DNA of 8,682 nt from JAAZCI01 sp046462535 (lineage in GTDB: Bacteria; Pseudomonadota; Gammaproteobacteria; Cardiobacteriales; Wohlfahrtiimonadaceae). Below are positions 6,360 through 8,682 of the stretch, piece after piece (position 1 is the stretch's first letter; each line of letters begins with the position of its first letter). Position numbers and translations under genes: made by a program. The stretch covers positions 1 through 8,682 of the forward strand of contig JBKGVF010000002.1 in assembly GCA_046462535.1 (NCBI GenBank). The letters run 5' to 3'. The notes under the pieces were generated by a model. The model saw nothing but the letters and a program-made list of their open reading frames with translations. It had not been told where the DNA came from and did no database searches.

Positions 6360-6994
6360 TACCGACTCTTCTCAATTAAGGCATGGAGATCATCTCGATC
6401 CCATAGGGTGATTTTTAGATTGTGCGCTAATGCTTTAGCAGATGGGGTGAAATATTGGTTAGTGACAACAATTCCCTCATCAAGGCGGTAGAATCCGATT
6501 CCTGAGTAGGTCTCCTGTATCGCGCTATTGCCAATATTGCTTTGCCATCGTTTACATTGAACGCCGTAGCGAACCTCCCTTTTGTTGGCTAAAAGATCGA
6601 TCCCTTGGTCGGCCTGTTGCTTTGTCTTTTTTACCCCTCGATAGCCCAAGCGCTTTAAGAGGTAGAGAATATACTTCTCAAACTCTTCTCCAGTCATTTG
6701 ATCAATCTCCTCTAAGGTGATGGTGTAGTAGCTATTAGGAGCAAAAAGCTTAAAGAGGAGATACTTTCCCCATCGATAGAGGTAGCGTATGAGAAGAGAA
6801 CTATAAGCAATTCCTGAAAAGAGACTCCAAAAGAGAATAAATTCCAGAAAGGCATGAAGGATCCAGAGCGTATTATTTTTAGGATGAAAGTAGAAAATGA
6901 GTGCGCAAAAGAGCCCAAGTAGGAGTGTCCTGATAAATTGAGCCACAGCCTTTTGCACGAAATACCTCACTATTGATTCACCAAAAGCCCCCAT
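6359..6994 (-). CDS. Membrane-anchored Mrr-like restriction endonuclease domain protein
   Basis: The product has 211 residues. Two hydrophobic segments (about residues 20-37 and 44-72) anchor the N-terminus. The C-terminal region from about 96 is an Mrr-like PD-(D/E)xK domain: 'MTGEEFEKYILYLLKRLGYRGVKKTKQQADQGIDLLA' (100-136) with catalytic Asp133, then 'YGVQCKRW' (143-150) with the Q-x-K pair Gln146/Lys148, and later 'GIVVTNQYFTPSAKALA'. Soluble relatives cut DNA, some of it methylated; TM-Mrr proteins are common in bacteria, but their role is mostly unknown and defence is only one possibility. The start at 6994 has a weak GGA upstream and a TATAAT at 7015-7020. It lies 76 bases downstream of a broken membrane-protein gene on the same strand and may once have shared its operon. 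Confidence 0.85.
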   Translation of the reverse strand: MGAFGESIVRYFVQKAVAQFIRTLLLGLFCALIFYFHPKNNTLWILHAFLEFILFWSLFSGIAYSSLLIRYLYRWGKYLLFKLFAPNSYYTITLEEIDQMTGEEFEKYILYLLKRLGYRGVKKTKQQADQGIDLLANKREVRYGVQCKRWQSNIGNSAIQETYSGIGFYRLDEGIVVTNQYFTPSAKALAHNLKITLWDRDDLHALIEKSR

Positions 6995-7014
6995 TATTCC
7001 AATGGATCGGATGT

Positions 7015-7020
7015 ATTATA
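7015..7020 (-). promoter_or_regulatory. -10 element (TATAAT) upstream of the Mrr-like gene
   Basis: A perfect TATAAT on the minus strand, about 20 bases before ATG 6994. There is no good -35 at 16-18 bases upstream on that strand, so the promoter is uncertain. If real, the nuclease gene can be transcribed independently of the broken gene upstream. Confidence 0.35.
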
Positions 7021-7070
7021 CAGTATTTCGTCGCACAGATGGCGCCCAATTCTTTATCGAAGTATCGCGC

Positions 7071-7397
7071 TTAAGGGGTACGAAAAAGAGTACGTAGCAC
7101 CTTAACTCCCCCAATGAGCAGAAGAGGGGGGAGTGAGAGGTACCCAATTTTGGCAAGAAGAGGGGTATCAGTCCAATTGAGCCAAGTGAGAAACTGTTCA
7201 CCTTGGGTGAAGAGCCACTGAAGAGTTGGGTTATGAATCCAAGCTTCGGGATCCTGCTTCCAGTGAAGCTACTTAAGTCGTAGATAATCGATGAGAAGTG
7301 CTGCCGGTATGATCACTACAAAAAGAAGAGAGAGAAGTAGTCCCGATAAGATCAATTGAAGAATCTCTTTAAGCTTATTGAGAAGGGAGTTAAGCAT
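7071..7397 (-). pseudogene. Small two-TM membrane protein gene interrupted by an in-frame amber codon
   Basis: Reading the minus strand from ATG 7397 gives 42 residues (MLNSLLNKLKEILQLILSGL, then a strongly hydrophobic stretch ending IDYLRLK), then TAG at 7269-7271. The same frame then runs on without a stop for another 65 codons to TAA 7071-7073. This second part also looks like protein (Trp-rich 'LHWKQDPEAWIHNPTLQWLF', later hydrophobic 'IGYLSLPPLLLIGGVKVLRT'). The whole would be 107 residues plus the stop, with one TM helix in each half. A single base change (for example from CAG or TGG) explains the break. Alternatives are a real 42-residue membrane peptide, amber read-through, or a sequencing error. 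I do not recognise the family. No good ribosome binding site precedes 7397. A shadow frame in 7016-7201 overlaps it and is not real. Confidence 0.6.
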
Positions 7398-7460
7398 AGT
7401 GAATTAACATTACCTTTAGTGTGATGATTTTAATAGATTACTCCATCTGACTCTGATGTG

Positions 7461-7474
7461 CATTATCGATAGTG
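7461..7474. repeat. Near-palindrome CATTATCGATAGTG in the divergent intergenic region
   Basis: The central TATCGATA (7464-7471) is a perfect eight-base palindrome, and CA / TG extend it on each side with one mismatch pair. It lies just upstream of the -35 of the thi promoter and upstream of the divergent broken gene, where an operator could act. No known regulator motif was recognised. Confidence 0.3.
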
Positions 7475-7482
7475 AATATAAG

Positions 7483-7511
7483 TTGCTGGAAATGGGCTGC
7501 TCCTCTATACT
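7483..7511 (+). promoter_or_regulatory. Probable promoter of the thi operon
   Basis: TTGCTG (7483-7488) and TATACT (7506-7511) are separated by 17 bases. Transcription would begin near 7518, a few bases before the first stem of the TPP riboswitch at 7525, which is the expected arrangement. Confidence 0.6.
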
Positions 7512-7524
7512 TTTAAAGATTATC

Positions 7525-7613
7525 CACTAGAGGTGCTGTTGAGAACAGCTGAGATTGAAGTGCAACTTCGGGACTCTTAGACCTGATCTAGTTAATACTA
7601 GCGGAGGGAAGTG
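7525..7613 (+). promoter_or_regulatory. TPP (THI-box) riboswitch
   Basis: This is the aptamer that binds thiamin diphosphate and represses thiamin genes. P1 is CACT (7525-7528) with AGTG (7610-7613). P2 is CTGTT/AACAG (7536-7540 with 7544-7548). It is followed by the conserved GCTGAGA (7548-7554), then P3 (GAAGT...ACTTC) and the conserved ACCTGATCT (7581-7589). P4/P5 is CTAG/CTAG (7588-7591 with 7598-7601), ending in GCGGAGGGAAG. All sequence blocks that define the THI box are present in order. It stands directly upstream of tenI-thiS-thiG, as expected. Confidence 0.95.
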
Positions 7614-7669
7614 CGACAGCAGCTTAAGATAAGCTGAGCCGGTGCGCACTCTTCGCTCAATGGAGCTAT
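7610..7669 (+). promoter_or_regulatory. Expression platform of the TPP riboswitch (translational type likely)
   Basis: AGTGCG (7610-7615) can pair with CGCACT (7645-7650), and this helix uses the same bases as the 3' side of aptamer P1, so the two are exclusive. Inside it lies a strong small hairpin CAGCTTA-AGA-TAAGCTG (7620-7636). The tenI ribosome binding site GGAG (7662-7665) can be masked by GCTC-AATG-GAGC (7655-7666), while GAGC at 7636-7639 is an alternative partner for that GCTC. There is no U tract after any stem, so control is more likely at translation initiation than by termination. The exact on/off folds are inferred by eye. Confidence 0.55.
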
Positions 7670-8338
7670 ATGCGATCACCGAGAGATTTATCACATCTAC
7701 CCCCTAAAAGTGAGCGACATCGCCTTATTGCGGTGACGCCGGGCCGTTTAGCAGATTCAGAGTCCTTTTTAGCCGCACAGATGTTAGCTCTTGAGCCCTA
7801 TGTTGATGCTATTCAGATCCGTGAAAAGGGGCGTACTCCAAGAGCAATTGGGACTCTTTTAGATAATCTGAAAGATGGGGGCTTTCCCTTTGAGAAGTTG
7901 ATTATGAATGATCGTGCCGATATTGCCCTTGCCTATGGGATACCCACACTGCAGGTGACGGAGTCGAGTTTAGCGGTCGAGCCCTTGCAGGCGGCATTCC
8001 CTCAGTTGCGCTTTGGGCGCTCACTCCATTCGATAGAGCAGATTGAGCAGGAGGGGCATGCTTATGAGTATCTTCTCTTAGGCCATCTCTTCCCTACAGC
8101 AAGTAAGGAGACCCCACCTTTTGGGGTGGCGCATCTTCCGGCTGCGGCTTCTGCTGCCCGACGCGTTGGGAGTAAGCTTATCGGAATAGGGGGGATTAAT
8201 CAGCAAAATATTACTCAGGTACTCCCCTATGTTGATGGGGTTGCGTTAATGTCGAGCCTCTTTGCTCATGATCGGGCGAATCGGCAGGGGATAGAGGTTG
8301 CAGAGGCTATACGGCGTGAGATAGAGCATTTTAATTAG
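7670..8338 (+). CDS. tenI: Thiazole tautomerase TenI-like (ThiE/TenI family)
   Basis: The product has 222 residues in a TIM-barrel of the ThiE/TenI family. TenI-like features outweigh ThiE ones: 'HRLIAVTPGRL' (residues 17-27), 'AIQIREKGRT' (47-56), 'LIMNDRADIALAYGI' (77-91) not followed by the ThiE GVHLGQxD pattern, 'FGRSLHSIEQI' (115-125), and 'YLLLGHLFPTASKETPPFGV' (134-153), where B. subtilis TenI has GHVFETDCKKG. TenI aromatises the thiazole tautomer made by ThiG, and its key histidine corresponds to His139 here. The neighbours thiS and thiG, 17 bases on, support this over thiamin-phosphate synthase. The start at 7670 has GGAG (7662-7665) four bases upstream. Automatic annotation as ThiE ('thiamine phosphate synthase') would be an easy error. 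Confidence 0.85.
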   Translation: MRSPRDLSHLPPKSERHRLIAVTPGRLADSESFLAAQMLALEPYVDAIQIREKGRTPRAIGTLLDNLKDGGFPFEKLIMNDRADIALAYGIPTLQVTESSLAVEPLQAAFPQLRFGRSLHSIEQIEQEGHAYEYLLLGHLFPTASKETPPFGVAHLPAAASAARRVGSKLIGIGGINQQNITQVLPYVDGVALMSSLFAHDRANRQGIEVAEAIRREIEHFN

Positions 8339-8355
8339 AGAGGAGAGTATAAATT

Positions 8356-8562
8356 ATGAAAATCAGTGTTAATGGGGAGCAGATCACCATCAGCCCTGAG
8401 GTAAATACCGTTGAGAAGCTGGTGCAGGAGCTTAACCTTGCCCATCGTAAATTTTTTATTATTGAGCAGAATCGAGAAGTGATTCAGAAGGATCAATATG
8501 CCACAACGCCTGTGAATCCTAATGATCAGTTTGAGATTGTTCACTTTGTAGGAGGTGGCTAA
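8356..8562 (+). CDS. thiS: Sulfur carrier protein ThiS
   Basis: The product has 68 residues, the usual size, beginning 'MKISVNGEQITI' with the beta-grasp, ubiquitin-like pattern: 'VEKLVQELNL', 'FIIEQNREVIQKDQY' and 'NDQFEIVHFVGGG' at the end. The C-terminal Gly-Gly is the site that is adenylated by ThiF and then carries the thiocarboxylate sulfur delivered to ThiG for the thiazole ring; a GGG end is also seen in pseudomonad ThiS. The ribosome binding site is AGGAG (8341-8345). It follows tenI by 17 bases and its stop is directly followed by the thiG ATG, so the two are probably translationally coupled. Confidence 0.95.
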   Translation: MKISVNGEQITISPEVNTVEKLVQELNLAHRKFFIIEQNREVIQKDQYATTPVNPNDQFEIVHFVGGG

Positions 8563-8682
8563 ATGACCCTTAAAATTGGTAACTTTGAATTTAACTCCCG
8601 TCTCTTTTTAGGAACGGGAAAGTATCGGAACTTTGAAGAGCAGAAAGGGGCAGTGGAGGCGAGTGATACTGAGGTATTAACC
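8563..8682 (+). CDS. thiG: Thiazole synthase ThiG, 3' truncated by the window
   Basis: Only the first 40 residues lie in the window: 'MTLKIGNFEFNSRLFLGTGK' then 'YRNFEEQKGAVEASDTEVLT'. The 'xSRLFLGTGKY' segment with the following 'AVEASDTEVLT' is the ThiG N-terminal TIM-barrel strand and helix. ThiG forms the thiazole carboxylate from deoxyxylulose phosphate, dehydroglycine and ThiS thiocarboxylate. Its ribosome binding site GGAGG (8551-8555) lies inside the thiS 3' end, and the ATG follows the thiS TAA directly. Confidence 0.95.
   Translation, partial: MTLKIGNFEFNSRLFLGTGKYRNFEEQKGAVEASDTEVLT

Noticed and set aside
6712..6918. 68-residue minus-strand frame within the Mrr-like gene
   Set aside because: It is on the same strand in a different frame of a well-supported gene; its hydrophobic content mirrors the TM region.
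7016..7201. 61-residue minus-strand frame
   Set aside because: It overlaps the amber-interrupted membrane gene in another frame, with less protein-like sequence and no ribosome binding site.
8335..8544. 69-residue minus-strand frame
   Set aside because: It is antisense to thiS, which is certain.
1..8682. CRISPR arrays, tRNA or rRNA genes, insertion sequences
   Set aside because: I looked for regularly spaced repeats, tRNA-like cloverleaf ends and transposase motifs and saw none.

Overview
The window reads as chromosomal DNA of a gammaproteobacterium. RecG (686 aa) and an IspB-type octaprenyl diphosphate synthase resemble the E. coli proteins closely in length and motifs. The DsrE-family protein, the DUF3079 protein and the TPP-riboswitch thiazole genes also fit. 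A lineage near Cardiobacteriales (Ignatzschineria/Wohlfahrtiimonas) is a guess from general appearance only.

Layout from left to right. (1) 2-334 (+): 3' end of a pyridoxamine-5'-phosphate-oxidase-like flavin split-barrel gene that begins outside the window. (2) 335-450: an AT-rich leader. (3) 451-2208 (+): a two-domain protein with a P-loop kinase-like N-terminus and a deoxycytidylate-deaminase C-terminus. This is the architecture of the anti-phage dCTP/dCMP deaminase AvcD, and the leader is where an AvcI-type RNA antitoxin would lie. (4) 2229-2255: a terminator that works on both strands between convergent avcD and recG. (5) 2285-4345 (-): recG. (6) 4463-4666 (-): a small four-cysteine DUF3079 protein. 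(7) 4851-5822 (+): ispB, divergent from DUF3079, followed by a terminator. (8) 5940-6320 (+): a DsrE-family protein. (9) 6359-6994 (-): a membrane-anchored Mrr-like nuclease, and upstream of it on the same strand (7071-7397) a small two-TM protein gene broken by one in-frame amber codon. (10) 7483-8682 (+): promoter, TPP riboswitch, tenI, thiS and the start of thiG, a thiazole-forming operon.

The most notable element is the avcD locus. It is a phage-defence enzyme of clearly lower GC than its neighbours, set as a single cargo gene between housekeeping genes. The Mrr-like nuclease and its disrupted partner are a second possible accessory or defence unit. The rest is core metabolism and DNA repair. 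In the thi operon, the first gene looks like the thiazole tautomerase TenI rather than ThiE, which fits its position beside thiS and thiG.
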